From contig MU266886.1 of the NCBI GenBank assembly GCA_021014945.1, positions 1-10,008 of the forward strand: DNA of 10,008 nt, written 5' to 3'. The notes under the pieces were generated by a model. That model did not search any database, had not been told where the DNA came from, and worked only from the letters and a program-made list of their open reading frames with translations. Source of the DNA: Leucogyrophana mollusca. Taxonomy: Eukaryota > Basidiomycota > Agaricomycetes > Boletales. Below, piece after piece: positions 8,702 to 10,008 of the stretch. Made by a program: the position numbers and the translations under genes. Each line of letters opens with the position of its first letter. Position 1 is the first letter of the stretch.

Positions 8702-9176
8702 CCTTCAAATACCCCCTCGACCTCCTGCCTCACCCGCGTCGCAACATCCTTCCACTCCACGTGCAGGATACACCACGAGAGCGTCAGGAAGCCCATCTCG
8801 GTATCATCTGAGATGGGGATGGTTGGCCGAAGGGGGCCGGCGCGTGGTGGGCTTGTCTCATGTGAGTCGTCGGGTAAGTCGTCCTCTGGTTGAGAGGTGA
8901 ATTGTGGGTAGTGCGGGAAGTGGCTCTGTACGCGCTCCACCCACCCCAGGGGCACCTCCAGCGCTTCCATATCCAACACGCGGCTCATCGCGTATCCTAT
9001 TACCATACGCGTAAGCGATGGTGACACTCGAGCATGGGACGCATGCATGCACTCCAGTCGCTCCTGGGCGACAATGGAGTTGACGTAGCGCTGGCGCGCG
9101 AGAAGGGCGAGCTGGTGGGGGGTAAGAAGGGAGATGAGGGTCGTGGAGTAGAGGACTGTGAGGGTGCGTGTTAGGG

Positions 9177-9752
9177 CTGTAGGTTAGGGTTACAGGTTAT
9201 AAGTAAAGCAGAAGGAACGAGATCTAGCTCGAGGAAGATGCAGGACGAGGGGCGGAGGGAAAAGGGACGAGAGATGGTTTGTGGAAGATGCAGGACGATG
9301 GCGGAGGGACTTGAGTGCGGGTACTGCTGAGGGTGGACGAAGAGGTAAAGTATGTGGATGGAACGGCAGAGTGCCGAGGGAACAGCTGAGCCCACGTAGC
9401 TCGTTTGGGAGCCCGACGTAGTTATCGAGTGCGAGAGCTGTGCACCTGCCGAAGCAAGGAAGTCGTGCGGGTGCAGTGCCGATCTACACTCGGACACACA
9501 CCCCTACACCCGGCCACGTGCCACTACCCATCCCAGCCTCCATTCCCGCCCAAACTCGAAACCGACACAGACCTCACGTCCAATTCTGTCTGACGGCGGC
9601 TCCGACTGCGCAGGCGAAGGGGACGGAACCACGGATGATTGCAGCGCGTGACTTGGAGTGCGATTGGAGCTCATGCGTGAGGCCCTCGACATCATTAAAT
9701 AGGGATTACCATTATTTGACCTTTTATCTCTTAACATCGTCCTTAAATACTG
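9177..9752. other. Region upstream of the PEX3-like relic; no supported gene
   Basis: The N-terminal exons of PEX3 would be expected here on the minus strand but were not found. A minus-strand frame (9497-9171) contains the Ser-rich TTSGSQTSYVGS, which could be remains of the Ser-rich linker that precedes the LTRTLT block in basidiomycete PEX3; this is weak. Purine-rich repeats of GGAAGATGCAGGACGA occur at 9232-9247 and 9282-9297. Confidence 0.35.
9232..9297. repeat. Direct repeat GGAAGATGCAGGACGA, two copies
   Basis: The 16-bp sequence GGAAGATGCAGGACGA is present at 9232-9247 and 9282-9297, 50 bp apart, each followed by a GGCGGAGGGA-like block. It marks a diverged tandem duplication of about 50 bp in the purine-rich strand upstream of the PEX3-like relic. 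Confidence 0.65.
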
Positions 9753-10008
9753 TTATATATTGTAAGCAAATGTAAGCAAATGTATAGCTTGGATAACGAA
9801 TTGGTCAATCTCGATGGTTCCGCCAGAATTAGTATTCGCGTACAATGTCATATATTTGACATCTAATAGCTGGTCAATATTCAGTTGCGCTCGACTGGAA
9901 TGTATCCACCCGACCATTATGATTTTCCTGTAGATAGTGTATAGATTTGCTTGATCGGAAATGCGGTGGCTTATAGATGTATTTATGAGCATATCGGTGT
10001 CATATAGA
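9753..10008 (-). CDS. Possible partial exon of an unrecognised protein
   Basis: A minus-strand frame is open from the right edge to 9753. An acceptor-like CTACAG lies just before the part reading KIIMVGWIHSSRAQLN, then LYANTNSGGTIEIDQFVIQ. The pattern of a short polar strand followed by a G-T-I-x-I-D-x-F-V-I strand recalls the last strands of beta-sandwich domains in secreted or surface fungal proteins. No family can be named, the downstream end lacks a clear donor or stop context, and the frame could be chance in an AT-rich stretch. Confidence 0.22.
   Translation of the reverse strand, partial: LYDTDMLINTSISHRISDQANLYTIYRKIIMVGWIHSSRAQLNIDQLLDVKYMTLYANTNSGGTIEIDQFVIQAIHLLTFAYNI
9761..9780. 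repeat. Exact 10-bp tandem duplication
   Basis: TGTAAGCAAA is present twice in direct succession (9761-9770, 9771-9780), followed by TGTA. It may be replication slippage or an old small target duplication in an AT-rich stretch. Confidence 0.7.

Larger units (their letters stand above)
7988..9176 (-). pseudogene. PEX3 (peroxin-3) relic: two core exons, frameshifted, lacking both ends
   Basis: Intact PEX3 anchors in the peroxisomal membrane and recruits PEX19 for membrane-protein import. Exon 9176-8702 (acceptor CTACAG after a CTAAC branch site) encodes LTRTLTVLYSTTLISLL, then QLALLARQRYVNS, an unusual Pro/Asp-rich insert, then LTLSWCILHVEWKDV and EVEGVFEG. A 607-nt intron (8701-8095, GTGAGT...CACAG) joins in frame to SLKTKIGPTELH. 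At about 8055 the frame breaks: the next frame reads LLADVRHRVEYEMGFEGGE, so loss of one base is the simplest explanation. The exon ends at a GTGGGT donor (7987) with no continuation found. The block order (TRTLT.LY, LTLSW..LHV.WKDV, SLKTK, RVEYE) matches fungal PEX3 as I recall it. No N-terminal anchor exon was found to 10008; a Ser-rich frame at 9497-9400 is only a weak candidate for the preceding part. Alternatives are a diverged live gene with unrecognised exons, or a sequence error at the frameshift. Confidence 0.7.

Noticed and set aside
8279..8893. 204-residue plus-strand frame
   Set aside because: It crosses the ATATAT repeat and runs antisense to the PEX3-like exon; composition is low complexity and no motif is present.
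9170..9190. Telomere-like TTAGGG copies
   Set aside because: Only two isolated copies occur; on the minus strand they coincide with the CTAAC branch site and the beginning of the PEX3-like exon (CCCTAACACG).

Overview
This window looks like nuclear DNA of a mushroom-forming fungus (Basidiomycota, probably Agaricomycetes). The genes are split by many short introns (40-70 nt, GT...AG). The transposase, a DUF6533-type membrane protein and a PEX3-like peroxin fragment all resemble families as they appear in that group. All gene models were assembled by hand from reading frames and splice sites; no search was run.

Left part (1 to about 5050) is mobile-element territory. Two genes are transcribed away from each other from a gap of about 130 bp (1576-1707). 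To the right (+, 1708-4796, five exons) is a CACTA/EnSpm-superfamily, Plavaka-like transposase. It reads as an uninterrupted 955-residue protein once four phase-compatible introns are removed. To the left (-, 1575 to beyond base 1) is an unnamed basic/acidic protein with an IPKPKG...GYSL block and a GWPV block, running off the window edge. Between them lies a perfect palindrome (GTGTCA-TG-TGACAC) next to a CACGTG box. After the transposase stop, 4904-5047 holds seven copies, in both orientations, of an AATCAGTGACA-like motif that shares the GTGTCA/TGTCAC core. This suggests a subterminal transposase-binding region. Neither terminal inverted repeat was identified.

Middle (5583-6706, +): a three-exon gene for a multi-pass membrane protein of the fungal DUF6533 type, 332 residues in my model. 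It is recognised by RVYALYN and by a C-terminal segment ending in a cytosolic SLR...E.KT.EGTS motif. Its N-terminal third is shorter and more divergent than usual.

Right part (7136-9176): a degenerate minisatellite with 23-26 bp spacing and palindromic units (7136-7756) lies downstream of a minus-strand PEX3 (peroxin-3) relic (7988-9176). The relic has a clear core but also a one-base frameshift, a 607-nt intron containing a GCATATATGCAC repeat, no visible N-terminal membrane anchor and no C-terminal exon. It reads as a decayed or truncated copy. The last 250 bp are AT-rich and may hold one exon of an unrecognised secreted or surface protein on the minus strand.

The most interesting signal is the divergent two-gene mobile unit, with a related motif in its central promoter and in its right flank.
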